This document shows positions 43,923 to 52,380 of a stretch of 64,000 nt of DNA, piece after piece. Each line of letters begins with the position of its first letter. The first letter of the stretch is position 1. A program made the translations under genes and the position numbers. The DNA is from [Mycobacterium] manitobense (GTDB lineage: Bacteria; Actinomycetota; Actinomycetes; Mycobacteriales; Mycobacteriaceae), in assembly GCF_025821665.1 (NCBI RefSeq), contig NZ_JACKSJ010000062.1, positions 1 to 64,000 of the forward strand, in the 5' to 3' direction. The notes beneath the pieces are model-generated. The model did no database searches. It was not told where the DNA came from and was given only the letters and a program-made list of their open reading frames with translations.

Positions 43923-43984
43923 GCAACCTCCTGGTTGCTCCTCACGCTAGCAATCATCGCCGGGAAAGGCAACCATCTGGTTGC
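43923..43984 (-). promoter_or_regulatory. Promoter with two identical operator palindromes (ArsR operon)
   Basis: GCAACC-N4-GGTTGC occurs at 43923-43938 and again at 43969-43984, 46 bp centre to centre. Between and across them lies a minus-strand promoter: -35 TTGCCT (43967-43972), 17-bp spacer and -10 TAGCGT (43944-43949). One palindrome covers the -35, the other the transcript start and ribosome site. Confidence 0.75.
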
Positions 43985-43996
43985 GCCTTTGTGGTG

Positions 43997-45007
43997 TCAG
44001 ACAGCTGCGGCGTCGACCGCCAGGACGTCGGCGGCCTTCTGCGCCAGTCCCACGGCCGTACGCGCCCACTCCGGCGTCGACCCGGCCAGACCGCATGCGG
44101 GGGTGATGCCGATCCGCTCGGCGATCACGGACCGTGCGAATCCGAGCCGGTCGGTCAGTGTCACCGCGGCCTTCGCGATGTCCTCGGCCGTCGTCGGCGC
44201 GCTCGGGGACGCCGACGGCACCACGCCCAGCAGCACGGCGCGGCCGCTGTCGACGAATTCACCGACACCGTCGAGGTCGCCGACGGTGAGTGTCGTGCTG
44301 TCGACCGAGATGGCATGAAGAGCGCTGCGCAGGAACAGTTTCCATGGCAGGTCGGTGGCGCAGCTGTGCAGCGCGACGTCACCGCCGACCGTGGCGACGC
44401 ACTCGTCGAGCAGGGCGGCGGCCACCGGCTCGTCGACCGGGTGCACCGGGCTGAAACTGGTGACGCCGGTGAGGCGGCCCGCCAGCGCGGCGGGCAGCAG
44501 CGGTTCGTCGAACTGCACCACCACCGGGGTGCCGAGGCGCCGCTGCAGTTCCGCGCGATGGCCCGCCACCCCTTCCGCGAGTGAGGAGGTCAGATCGCGT
44601 ACCGCACCCGGGTCGGTGATCGCGCGATGTCCGCCGGGCAGCTCGAGTTCCGCCGACAGGGTGATCGGCCCGGGCGCCTGCACCTTCACTGTCCGACCGG
44701 AGCCGGCCAATCCGGCTTTCTCCCAGGCCTCCTCGAGTGCGTCGACGTCCTCGGCGAGCAGGCTGACCGCGCGGCGTCGCGCCGTGCTGCGGCCATGGGC
44801 GATGCGGTATCCGCGCGGCACGATGTCGATGCCGATGTCGACCAGCAGTGCCCCCGCCCGGCCGATCATGTCGGCGCCGACCCCGCGCGACGGCAGCTCG
44901 ACGAGGTGCGGCAGCGTGTGCAGCTCCCCCACCACCACCTCGGCGGCCTGACGCGGGTCGGCGCCGGGCCAGGATCCGATACCGGTCGCACCGGCGAAAA
45001 CGCTCAC
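43997..45007 (-). CDS. Methionine synthase C-terminal-like (MetE family) protein, Rv3015c-like
   Basis: 336 residues resembling the C-terminal catalytic barrel of cobalamin-independent methionine synthase only. Putative zinc ligands are His214 and Cys216 (ALHSCATDLPW) and Cys305 (ITPACGLAG), and VVVQFDEPLLPAALAG matches the FDEPAL-type motif. It lacks the N-terminal folate half, so it may be a methyltransferase with another donor. GTG 45007 lies 7 bases after TATCGT (45015-45020), leaderless. Divergent from the lipoprotein gene. Confidence 0.88.
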   Translation of the reverse strand: MSVFAGATGIGSWPGADPRQAAEVVVGELHTLPHLVELPSRGVGADMIGRAGALLVDIGIDIVPRGYRIAHGRSTARRRAVSLLAEDVDALEEAWEKAGLAGSGRTVKVQAPGPITLSAELELPGGHRAITDPGAVRDLTSSLAEGVAGHRAELQRRLGTPVVVQFDEPLLPAALAGRLTGVTSFSPVHPVDEPVAAALLDECVATVGGDVALHSCATDLPWKLFLRSALHAISVDSTTLTVGDLDGVGEFVDSGRAVLLGVVPSASPSAPTTAEDIAKAAVTLTDRLGFARSVIAERIGITPACGLAGSTPEWARTAVGLAQKAADVLAVDAAAV

Positions 45008-45014
45008 CCGTTTG

Positions 45015-45037
45015 ACGATATGCGACGGGGTTAACCT
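45015..45037. promoter_or_regulatory. Divergent -10 hexamers of the MetE-like and lpqA-like genes
   Basis: TATCGT on the minus strand (45015-45020) serves the leaderless MetE-like gene. TAACCT on the plus strand (45032-45037) would start the lipoprotein mRNA about 17 bases before its ATG, leaving its GGAAGGGG ribosome site intact. Confidence 0.4.
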
Positions 45038-45059
45038 CGTGGCGACGGAAGGGGTCGCG

Positions 45060-45713
45060 ATGAGCGCTCGCGCGAAGAGCGCTCTGGCCCGGTGGCTGGT
45101 GCTGTGCGGCGCGGCCGTGCTCGTGGCGGGGTGCGCCCACACCGTCGGCGGGACGGCGGTGCGGCCGGTGCCCGGCATCGACGACGATTCACGCTCACCC
45201 GTCGACGTCGACACGGTGCTGCTCGAACAGTCGCAGATGCGCGCCATCACGGGCGCCGGCGAGGACCTGACGATCATCCCGTCGATGGACGGCAAGTTCC
45301 CCGTCGACATCGAGGCGCTGATGCCGACGGTCCCACCGCAGTGCGGGTGGGTCTACGCCGAGACGCAGACGTTCGGACCCGACGTCGAGGAGTTCCACAA
45401 GACCACGTTCCAGAATCCGCCCGACGGTGGGCTCATCTCGCAGGGCGCCGCCGGCTACCGCGATCCGGTGACGGCCCGCCGCGCCTTCGACGGCCTCGTC
45501 GCGCACATCGACCGCTGCGACGGCACCGGCGCCGGGCCGTCGATCGTCGGCGACTGGACGGCGTCCGACGATGCGGCACAGACCCGGCCCGGCGGGTGCG
45601 GCCGCGACTACCGCCTCAAGTCGGTGGTGCTGGTCGAGGTGACGTTCTGCAGTTTCCCGGACTCGGTGCCCGACATCGTGATGGCCAGCATCCTGGCCAG
45701 GATCCGCGAGTAG
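45060..45713 (+). CDS. lpqA: Lipoprotein, PknH-sensor-like (LpqA/Rv3016-like)
   Basis: 217 residues. Signal peptide 1-24 ends in the lipobox VAGC. The mature part resembles the extracellular sensor domain of PknH and several mycobacterial lipoproteins (QMRAITGAGEDLTIIPSMDGKF, then PPQCGWVYAETQTFG), with conserved cysteines likely to form disulfides. Function unknown. ATG 45060 has GGAAGGGG five bases upstream; an upstream GTG would remove the signal from the N-terminus. Confidence 0.85.
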   Translation: MSARAKSALARWLVLCGAAVLVAGCAHTVGGTAVRPVPGIDDDSRSPVDVDTVLLEQSQMRAITGAGEDLTIIPSMDGKFPVDIEALMPTVPPQCGWVYAETQTFGPDVEEFHKTTFQNPPDGGLISQGAAGYRDPVTARRAFDGLVAHIDRCDGTGAGPSIVGDWTASDDAAQTRPGGCGRDYRLKSVVLVEVTFCSFPDSVPDIVMASILARIRE

Positions 45714-45726
45714 CTCCGCCGGGCTG

Positions 45727-46305
45727 TCAGTCGCTTCCGGTGAACGACCTGACGAGCACGTCGAGGCGCTCCGCATCGTGGCCGGGGCGTAGCCGGCCGG
45801 CGCGGGTCAGGGTGACCAGGCCGTGCAGCCCGGCCCAGAACGCCTCGGTGAGCGCGTCCGCGTGCCGCCCGCCGGCGACCACGGCGAGCGCCTGCCGAAG
45901 CTCGGTGAAGGCGGCCGTCAGCTGCGGCGGGGTGTCCTGGGCGGCGAAGCGCAGGGTGGTCGCCCGGGTGAACATCACGTCGTAGAGGGCCGGGTTGTCG
46001 CGGGCGAAGCCGGCGTAGGCGCGGGAGATCCGGGAAAGGACCTCACCGGCCGCGCCGGGGCCGGTGCGTGCGGCGCGGAGCACCTCGACCAACTCGCCGA
46101 ACCCGTCGAGGGCGACGGCCTCGGCAATCTGTTCCATGCCGCTGAAGTGCTTGTACAGCACCGGCTGGCTGTACTCGATCTCGGCCGACAGGCGACGCGT
46201 GGTGACGGCGTCCCAGCCCTCGGCCTCGGCCAGCCTGCGGGCCGTGGCGACGATCAGCTGTCGGCGGGCGGCCCGCTCGCGCTCGCGGCGATCTTCGATC
46301 GGCAT
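45727..46305 (-). CDS. TetR-family transcriptional regulator
   Basis: 192 residues. The N-terminal helix-turn-helix spans about residues 12-55 (RQLIVATARRLAEAEGWDAV, then QPVLYKHFSGMEQI), and a C-terminal ligand domain follows (WHG-type, FWAGLHGLVTLTRAGRL). ATG 46305 follows TAGCGT by 5 bases. It is divergent from the DUF1772 gene and two palindromes lie between, so that gene is the likely target. Confidence 0.93.
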   Translation of the reverse strand: MPIEDRRERERAARRQLIVATARRLAEAEGWDAVTTRRLSAEIEYSQPVLYKHFSGMEQIAEAVALDGFGELVEVLRAARTGPGAAGEVLSRISRAYAGFARDNPALYDVMFTRATTLRFAAQDTPPQLTAAFTELRQALAVVAGGRHADALTEAFWAGLHGLVTLTRAGRLRPGHDAERLDVLVRSFTGSD

Positions 46306-46321
46306 ACCACACGCTATCACC

Positions 46322-46379
46322 GCTAGCTCTACTAGCGCTGCTATTGACTCGCCGACGGCAGGGGGTTAGCGTTGCTAAC
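46322..46379. promoter_or_regulatory. DUF1772 promoter with two palindromes
   Basis: A plus-strand promoter has -35 TTGACT (46344-46349), a 17-bp spacer and -10 TAGCGT (46367-46372). A perfect palindrome GTTAGC-GTT-GCTAAC (46365-46379) overlaps the -10, and GCTAG-N5-CTAGC (46322-46336) lies further upstream towards the TetR gene. Both are candidate TetR operators. Confidence 0.6.
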
Positions 46380-46405
46380 ACCTACTGGAGCAGGGAGTCC
46401 CCGAC

Positions 46406-46882
46406 ATGGCGTTGGACCTCATCACCAGTGCCGCCGCACTCATCGCGGTGCTCGGCACCGCGGTGGTCTACGGCACCGACGTGTTCTGCGCCATCGTGCT
46501 GCGGCCCGCCCTGGCCGCGGTCGACGACGGCGCCCTGGTCGCGGTGACCGGACACATGCACCGCTACGGCGACCGGCGGATGCCGGTGCCCGGAGTGCTC
46601 GGCATCCTCGGCGCCGCGGCCACCGCGGTGCTGGCCGCAGTGGCCGCACACTGGCCACAGGCGATCGCGGCGGCCCTCGCGCTGGTCCTGCTGTCGGTCT
46701 GGCTCGTGCTGTACCTCCGGGTGAGCGCACCCATCAACCGGCGACTGACGGCGGCCGCCGACGCCGGGCGGCCGCTACCGGACGGACGAATGCTGCAGGC
46801 ACGGTGGGACCGGATCATCGGCGCCCGCGCCGCGCTGCAAGGTGTGGGCCTGGCCGCCCTGTGCATCGCGCTGATGACATGA
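46406..46882 (+). CDS. DUF1772 (anthrone oxygenase-like) membrane protein
   Basis: 158 residues with four hydrophobic helices (about 8-28, 60-80, 85-105, 138-156). It has the DUF1772 elements TDVFCAIVLRPAL and the C-terminal ARWDRIIGARAALQG. Distant homologues are fungal anthrone oxygenases, but no activity is established in bacteria. GGGAG lies 8 bases upstream of ATG 46406. It and the DUF4267 gene probably form a TetR-controlled pair. Confidence 0.85.
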   Translation: MALDLITSAAALIAVLGTAVVYGTDVFCAIVLRPALAAVDDGALVAVTGHMHRYGDRRMPVPGVLGILGAAATAVLAAVAAHWPQAIAAALALVLLSVWLVLYLRVSAPINRRLTAAADAGRPLPDGRMLQARWDRIIGARAALQGVGLAALCIALMT

Positions 46883-46935
46883 CACCCCTCGATGCCGTTC
46901 TCCCCCATTCCCTCTCAGCACCAGGAGTCTCCCTC

Positions 46936-47316
46936 ATGACCGTCACCACCGTCGCCTACGTGCTCGCCGGACTCATTGCCGCGGCCATCATCGTGATCGG
47001 CGCGCGGTTCCTCGTCGCGCCGCGTGCCGCCGCCGCCGGCTACGGGGTCGAACCAGATCTCGATCAGCGTCACGCCGGCGCCTATCTGAGCGTCAAGGGC
47101 GTCCGTGACATCGCCTCAGGACTGTTCGTCGCCATCCTCATCGCCGCGGGTGCCACGCACCTGCTCGGCTGGGCGCTGTTGGCAGCCACCGTCATCCCGA
47201 TCGCCGACACGGCCATCGTGCTCGCCAACGGCGGTCCGAAGTCGATCGCCTGGGGAGTCCACGGTGTCACCGCCGCCGTCATGGTGATGACGTCGGCGCT
47301 GCTGCTGATCTCCTAG
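46936..47316 (+). CDS. DUF4267 small membrane protein
   Basis: 126 residues with four hydrophobic segments and the family pattern ARFLVAPRAAAAGYGV followed by YLSVKGVRDIASGLF. Function unknown; the family often neighbours TetR regulators. ATG 46936 has AGGAG about 9 bases upstream. It follows the DUF1772 gene after 53 bases. Confidence 0.8.
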   Translation: MTVTTVAYVLAGLIAAAIIVIGARFLVAPRAAAAGYGVEPDLDQRHAGAYLSVKGVRDIASGLFVAILIAAGATHLLGWALLAATVIPIADTAIVLANGGPKSIAWGVHGVTAAVMVMTSALLLIS

Positions 47317-47327
47317 GCAGCCACTCG

Positions 47328-48395
47328 CTAGCCGCGCAGCGTGGCGCTGCCGAGCACCTCGTCGCCGTCGGGATCGGGGCGGTAGAGCACCATCGTCTGC
47401 CCCGGCGCGACACCGCGCAGCGGGGCACGCAGATCGACCGTGAGCAGTCCGTCCACCAGCGCCGCGACACCGTCGGCGACGCCGCCGTGCGCCCGCACCT
47501 GCACCGCGCACTCCACCGGGCCGTCCGGCGCCGACCCGCTTGTGAACACCGGCCGCTCGCCGGTCAGCCGCCACACGTCCAGATCGGCCCTGTCGCCGAC
47601 GCGGACCGTCCCGCTGGCGGCGTCGATCTCCGTCACGTAGCGCGGCCGCCCGTCCGGGCCGGGTCCGGCGATGCCGAGGCCCTTGCGCTGTCCGACGGTG
47701 AAGCCGTGCACACCTTCGTGTTCGGCCAGCACGGCGCCACCGGAGTCGACGACCGCTCCGCGCCGCACGCCGATGCGGGCGCCTAAGAACGCCCGGGTGT
47801 CGCCGGACGGGATGAAGCAGATGTCGTGGCTGTCGGGCTTGTCGGCGACGGCCAGGCCGCGGCGGGCGGCCTCCTCGCGGATCTGCGCCTTCGGGGTGTT
47901 ACCGATCGGGAACAGCGCGTGTCGCAATTGACCGGCGGTCAGCACACCGAGCACGTAGGACTGATCCTTGTCGTGGTCGACGGCGCGCCGCAGCCTGCCC
48001 TCCGACAGCCGCGCATAGTGCCCGGTCGCGACGGCATCGAAGCCCAGCGCAAGGGCGCGGGCCGCCAGCGCGGAGAACTTGATCTTCTCGTTGCACCGCA
48101 CACACGGGTTCGGTGTCTCACCGCGGGCGTAGGACGCCACGAAGTCGTCGATCACGTCCTCTTTGAAGCGGTCCGCGAAATCCCAGACGTAGAACGGGAT
48201 GTCGAGGACGTCGGCGACCCGCCGGGCATCGCCGGCATCCTCTTTCGAGCAGCATCCGCGCGATCCGGTGCGCAGCGTGCCGGGCGCGGCCGACAGCGCC
48301 AGGTGCACACCCACGACGTCGTGCCCGGCGTCCACCATCCGGGCGGCGGCGACCGAAGAGTCGACACCGCCGCTCATCGCGACCAGGACCCGCAT
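47328..48395 (-). CDS. mnmA: tRNA-specific 2-thiouridylase MnmA
   Basis: Thiolates the wobble U34 of Lys, Glu and Gln tRNAs using sulfur passed from a cysteine desulfurase. 355 residues. The ATP PP-loop SGGVDSS is at residues 8-14, and the catalytic cysteines are expected at Cys101 ([12 protein letters not shown]) and Cys193 ([10 protein letters not shown]). Start ATG 48395 directly abuts the iscS stop (TAGATG), so the sulfur donor and tRNA enzyme are cotranslated. Confidence 0.97.
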   Translation of the reverse strand: MRVLVAMSGGVDSSVAAARMVDAGHDVVGVHLALSAAPGTLRTGSRGCCSKEDAGDARRVADVLDIPFYVWDFADRFKEDVIDDFVASYARGETPNPCVRCNEKIKFSALAARALALGFDAVATGHYARLSEGRLRRAVDHDKDQSYVLGVLTAGQLRHALFPIGNTPKAQIREEAARRGLAVADKPDSHDICFIPSGDTRAFLGARIGVRRGAVVDSGGAVLAEHEGVHGFTVGQRKGLGIAGPGPDGRPRYVTEIDAASGTVRVGDRADLDVWRLTGERPVFTSGSAPDGPVECAVQVRAHGGVADGVAALVDGLLTVDLRAPLRGVAPGQTMVLYRPDPDGDEVLGSATLRG

Positions 48396-49586
48396 CTACT
48401 CCAGCACCCCTGAACTGGCCAGCGCCGCCTGGCGCGCGCGCTCCACCGCCGCGGGCAGGACCGCAAGCGCGGCGTCGACATCGGCGTCGGTGCTGGTGTG
48501 TCCCAGCGAGAGCCGCAGCGATCCGCGGGCATTCACCGGGTCGACACCCATCGCGACAAGCACATGCGAGGGCTGGGCCACCCCGGCGGTGCAGGCCGAG
48601 CCGGTAGAGCATTCGATTTCATTGGCGTCCAACAACATCAGCAGCGAGTCGCCTTCACATCCACGGAAGGTGAAGTGCGTGTTACCGGGCAGCCGGCCGC
48701 CGTGGCGGGCGCCGTTGAGGTAGACGTCGTCGATGCCGGAGAGCACACCGTCGATCAGCCGGTCGCGCAGCTGCTGCACGCGCGCGCTGGTGACGGCCAT
48801 CCCCTCGATCGCGATCCGCGCCGCGGCTGCCATCGCCACCGCACCCGCGACATCCGGTGTGCCCGAACGCACGTCGCGCTCCTGGCCACCGCCGTGCAGC
48901 AGCGGCACGCAGGTGGTGTCGCGGCGCAGCAGCAGTGCGCCGACACCGGTGGGGCCGCCGAACTTGTGGGCCGCCACACTCATCGCCGACAGGCCGCTGG
49001 CGGCGAAGTCGACCGGGATCTGCCCGACGGCCTGGATCGCGTCGCTGTGCATCGGGACGTCGAACTCGGCGGCCACCGCGGCCAGTTCGGGCACCGGCAG
49101 GATGGTGCCGACCTCGTTGTTGGCCCACATCACCGACACCAGCGCGACGTCGCCGCCGCCCTGCAGCGCCGCCCGCAGCGCGGCGGGCGTCACCGAACCG
49201 TCCGGCTCCACCGGCAACCAGGTCACCTCGGCGCCTTCGTGCTCGGCGAGCCACTCCACCGCGTCGAGCACGGCGTGGTGCTCCACCGGGGTGGTGATGA
49301 TGCGGCGGCGCCGCGGATCGGCGTCGCGGCGGGCCCAGTAGATGCCCTTGACCCCGAGGTTGTCGCTCTCGGTGCCGCCCGCGGTGAAGATCACCTCGGA
49401 CGGGCGGGCGCCCAGCAGGTGGGCCAGCGCCTCTCGCGCCTCCTCCATCCGCCTGCGGGCCAGCCGGCCGGTGCCGTGCAGCGACGACGCGTTACCGACC
49501 GTCGCCAGCACAGCGGTCATCGCCTCGATGGCGGCGGGATGCATCGGGGTGGTGGCGGCGTGGTCGAGATAGACCGGCTCGGACAT
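48396..49586 (-). CDS. iscS: Cysteine desulfurase (IscS/NifS type)
   Basis: PLP enzyme that removes sulfur from L-cysteine to give alanine and a persulfide for tRNA thiolation and Fe-S clusters. 396 residues. PLP lysine Lys208 is in [15 protein letters not shown], and the active cysteine is Cys332 in the short loop STGSACTAG. Rv3025c homologue. ATG 49586 lies 9 bases after TATCCT, so the leader is only 2-3 bases. It heads the iscS-mnmA operon. Confidence 0.96.
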   Translation of the reverse strand: MSEPVYLDHAATTPMHPAAIEAMTAVLATVGNASSLHGTGRLARRRMEEAREALAHLLGARPSEVIFTAGGTESDNLGVKGIYWARRDADPRRRRIITTPVEHHAVLDAVEWLAEHEGAEVTWLPVEPDGSVTPAALRAALQGGGDVALVSVMWANNEVGTILPVPELAAVAAEFDVPMHSDAIQAVGQIPVDFAASGLSAMSVAAHKFGGPTGVGALLLRRDTTCVPLLHGGGQERDVRSGTPDVAGAVAMAAAARIAIEGMAVTSARVQQLRDRLIDGVLSGIDDVYLNGARHGGRLPGNTHFTFRGCEGDSLLMLLDANEIECSTGSACTAGVAQPSHVLVAMGVDPVNARGSLRLSLGHTSTDADVDAALAVLPAAVERARQAALASSGVLE

Positions 49587-49633
49587 AACCGTTCAAGGAT
49601 ACCGGCCACCCCTGGGCCGCTCGCTTCGCCTGG

Positions 49634-50527
49634 TCAGGCAGCCAGGGCGTGCGCCGACGCCGGTGTGGCGGACAGCGCCTGCCGGTCCTGGCCGCGGACC
49701 AGAGCCTCGCAGCGTGCGGCGAGGTCGCGCCGGTCGGCGCCGGGCAGCTGCAGCGACGCGACCTCGATGTGACAGACCGTCAGGCGGGCGCCGGTGACCC
49801 GGCGCAGGGACGCCACCAGCGTGTCGTCACCGACGAAGGCGGGCACCGTCGACGGCCTGCCGTCACGGTGGTGGTAGTTCAGCCGCAACGGCTGCACCGG
49901 CCGGCCGGCGTCGACCGCGGCCTGGAACATCGCGGGGCGGAACCGGCCGTACCCCAGCCCACACCAGGTGGTGCCCTCGGGGAACGCCACGACGGTGTGG
50001 CCGGCCCGCAACCGGTCGGCGACCGCCGACACGACAGCGGGCAGGCGGCGCAGGCTCGCCCGGTCGATCGGGATGACCTTCACCATCCGCGCCAGGCGCC
50101 CGATGGCGGGCCACTCGATCAGGTCCGCCCGCGCGACGAACGACCCCGGCAGCACGGCGCCGATCGCGAAGATGTCGAGCCACGACACGTGCCCGCTCAC
50201 CACGAGCACGCCGCGCAGATTGCGGATCGGGCCGCCGGACACGCTGATGCGCACGCCGAGGCAGCGCAGCATCAGCCTGCAGTAGGCGCGTTGGACGTGC
50301 GCGCGTCCGGGCAGCGGCACCGCGAGCAGCGGCAGCGCCGGCGCCAGCAGCAGGGCCATGGCCAGCCGGAGCACCGTGCGCAGCCGCACCAGGACCGGCC
50401 GGCTCGGCCGGCCGACGCCGGCGCTGACACAGCTGGAGTCGCAGGAGGCCCGGGGCAGCCAGGGGTGGTCGGCAACTACGGGAGCCGGCACTGCGGCGGA
50501 TCCCGAACCGGGCGCCAGGCCGGTCAT
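49634..50527 (-). CDS. 1-acyl-sn-glycerol-3-phosphate acyltransferase-like (PlsC family)
   Basis: 297-residue membrane-associated acyltransferase. Motif I is the divergent VSGHVSWLDIFAIG (H-x4-D), motif III VAFPEGTTW (EGT) and motif IV IDRAS preceded by VIP. One hydrophobic helix near residues 50-70 precedes these. Homologous to Rv3026c. ATG 50527 overlaps the upstream GNAT-like stop by four bases (ATGA), suggesting a coupled two-enzyme path, possibly for ornithine-like lipids, though that is only inference from the OlsB-like neighbour. Confidence 0.9.
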   Translation of the reverse strand: MTGLAPGSGSAAVPAPVVADHPWLPRASCDSSCVSAGVGRPSRPVLVRLRTVLRLAMALLLAPALPLLAVPLPGRAHVQRAYCRLMLRCLGVRISVSGGPIRNLRGVLVVSGHVSWLDIFAIGAVLPGSFVARADLIEWPAIGRLARMVKVIPIDRASLRRLPAVVSAVADRLRAGHTVVAFPEGTTWCGLGYGRFRPAMFQAAVDAGRPVQPLRLNYHHRDGRPSTVPAFVGDDTLVASLRRVTGARLTVCHIEVASLQLPGADRRDLAARCEALVRGQDRQALSATPASAHALAA

Positions 50528-51360
50528 CGGGTCACCCCTTCGGCCATCGTCGACGCCGCCGAGACCGACCGGAGGCGTTTCAGGTAGCGGGTGTCGGCCT
50601 GCCGCTTGTCCAGCAGCGCGGGGAAGTCGCCCACGCCGAAGTCCGGATCGTGGGCGGGATCGCCGCAGATCCGGGCGCCGAGACGCAGGTAGCCGCGCAT
50701 CAGTCCGGGAACGGCGACGCGGGCCGGCGGTTCGATGTCGTCGAGTCCGCGCCCGTCGAGCACCACCGGGCGGTACGGGCGCACGGTGAACTGCTCGGGG
50801 GCGGCGTGCCTGCGGCGGACGAAGTCGCGGACCCCGCGGATCTGGCTGCCCGGCGAATCGTCGGCGCCGTCCGTGTGCGTGGGCACCGAGACGCAGCCGG
50901 TGACGTAGTCGTAGCCGCAGCGGTCCAGGTAGGCCAGGATGCCCGCCCACATCAGCAGCACCACTCCGCCGTTGCGGTGGTCCTCGCGCACCACCGCACG
51001 CCCCATCTCCACCAGCGACGGCCGCAGCGAGTCGAGCGCGCTGACGTCGAATTCCGTTGCGGTGTAGAGACCACCGGCGGCGATGGCGCCAGGAGGTGGC
51101 AGCATCCGGTAGCAGCCGACCAGCTCACCGGACCCCTCCTCGCGGACCAGCAGGTGATCGCAGTACGCGTCGAAGCGGTCGGCGTCGCGGCCGTCGGTCG
51201 CGCCGGCCAGGGCGAAACCCGGCTCGGAGGTGAACACGTCGTGGCGCAGCCGCTGGGCGGCCTCGATCAGGTCGGAGTCGGTGGACAGCAGCAGCGAGTA
51301 CCGCGGGGTGTGCGCAGAGGTGGTCTGTTCAGCGGCGATGAGTACAGCAGCAGTGCTCAT
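50524..51360 (-). CDS. GNAT-like acyltransferase (OlsB/hemolysin-type), Rv3027c-like
   Basis: 278 residues matching the PF13444-type acetyltransferase fold: YSLLLSTDSDLIEAAQRLRHDVF, DRFDAYCDHLLVREEGSGELVGCYRML and the conserved EMGRAVVREDHRNGGVVLLMW. Relatives acylate ornithine with acyl-ACP. ATG 51360 opens the conserved part; the upstream GTG 51369 would add three residues. No ribosome site is clear. Cotranscribed with the PlsC-type gene. Confidence 0.88.
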   Translation of the reverse strand: MSTAAVLIAAEQTTSAHTPRYSLLLSTDSDLIEAAQRLRHDVFTSEPGFALAGATDGRDADRFDAYCDHLLVREEGSGELVGCYRMLPPPGAIAAGGLYTATEFDVSALDSLRPSLVEMGRAVVREDHRNGGVVLLMWAGILAYLDRCGYDYVTGCVSVPTHTDGADDSPGSQIRGVRDFVRRRHAAPEQFTVRPYRPVVLDGRGLDDIEPPARVAVPGLMRGYLRLGARICGDPAHDPDFGVGDFPALLDKRQADTRYLKRLRSVSAASTMAEGVTR

Positions 51361-51478
51361 GGTCAGCACGCTCGCCTAGCCGGGTCTCGGGACGGCGTCG
51401 TGTGCGTGACGTGTCCATGAGCGCTGGATGACGAAATGTGGTCGTCGGCGCTCTCAGGAGTCGATCATCGAGTCTCCC

Positions 51479-52222
51479 TCAGGCCGCTGCGCCGCCGCCG
51501 TCGGCGTGCAGCGTCGATCCGGTGATGAAGCTCGCCCTCGGCGAGGCGAGGAACAGCACCGCCTCGGCGATCTCCGCCGGACGGGCGGTCCGGCCCAGTG
51601 GCAGCGACCGGCCGAGTTCGTCGTTGGTGTCGCCCCATTCGGCGTAGACGCCCTCGGTCGCCGTAGGTCCCGGTGCGACGCTGTTCACCCGGACGCCCTG
51701 GGGCCCGAATTCCGCCGCCCAGGTTCGGGTCAGCGACTCCTGCGCGGCCTTCGAGGCGCTGTAGGTGGACGCTCCCGGCACGCCCTTGAACGCCACCATG
51801 GAGGTGACGTTGACGATGCTGCCGCCGCCGCGGGCGATCATGCCCGGCACCAGCGCGGCGACCAGGAAGTACGCGCCGCGCACATTGGTGTCGAACGTCG
51901 TCTCGAACGAGGCCACGTCCTGGTCGACGGTCAGCGCGCCGGGGAAACTGGCCGCGTTGTTGATCAGGATGTCCACGTCGCCGCAACGGCGGACCAGCGA
52001 TTCGACCGACGCGAGGTCGGCGACGTCGGCCTCGATGAACCGCACGCCGAGTGTGGCAGCCGCCTGCTCGCCGCGGACGGCGTTGCGACCGGTGACGGTC
52101 ACCGCCGCACCCTCACGGGCGAGCAGCCTGGCGACCTCCAGGCCGATGCCTGCGGTGCCGCCGGTGACCAGCGCGGACTGACCGGTGAGTTCCATGTCAG
52201 CGACCCGCCTGCTGTTCGTCAT
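51479..52222 (-). CDS. Short-chain dehydrogenase/reductase
   Basis: 247-residue classical SDR. Cofactor motif TGGTAGIGLEVA, NNAAS (the NNAG variant) and the catalytic YSASK with Ser upstream in NVTSMVAF. ASP after the first strand is replaced by TGRN, suggesting NADP(H). Substrate unknown. ATG 52222 is supported by GAGGAGGG seven bases upstream; ATG 52195 is the shorter option. Not recalled at this position in M. tuberculosis. Confidence 0.92.
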   Translation of the reverse strand: MTNSRRVADMELTGQSALVTGGTAGIGLEVARLLAREGAAVTVTGRNAVRGEQAAATLGVRFIEADVADLASVESLVRRCGDVDILINNAASFPGALTVDQDVASFETTFDTNVRGAYFLVAALVPGMIARGGGSIVNVTSMVAFKGVPGASTYSASKAAQESLTRTWAAEFGPQGVRVNSVAPGPTATEGVYAEWGDTNDELGRSLPLGRTARPAEIAEAVLFLASPRASFITGSTLHADGGGAAA

Positions 52223-52321
52223 TTCAGAACCCTCCTCGGTTGACTGCCCTCAGCATCGCCGCACCGTGGCCGTGGTCGCCCCCTGGAGAATCCGTGGTCT
52301 TGCCCGCGCCCGGACAAGACG

Positions 52322-52351
52322 GAACCCCGGCGCCGCAGGGCGCCGGGGTTC
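52322..52351 (-). terminator. Terminator after the ETF genes
   Basis: A 13-bp GC-rich stem (52322-52334 with 52339-52351) and 4-base loop lies about 30 bases after the etfA stop on the minus strand, before the SDR ribosome site. No strong T-run. Confidence 0.75.
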
Positions 52352-52380
52352 TGCGTTGAGCGTGTGCGTCGACCGAGGGG

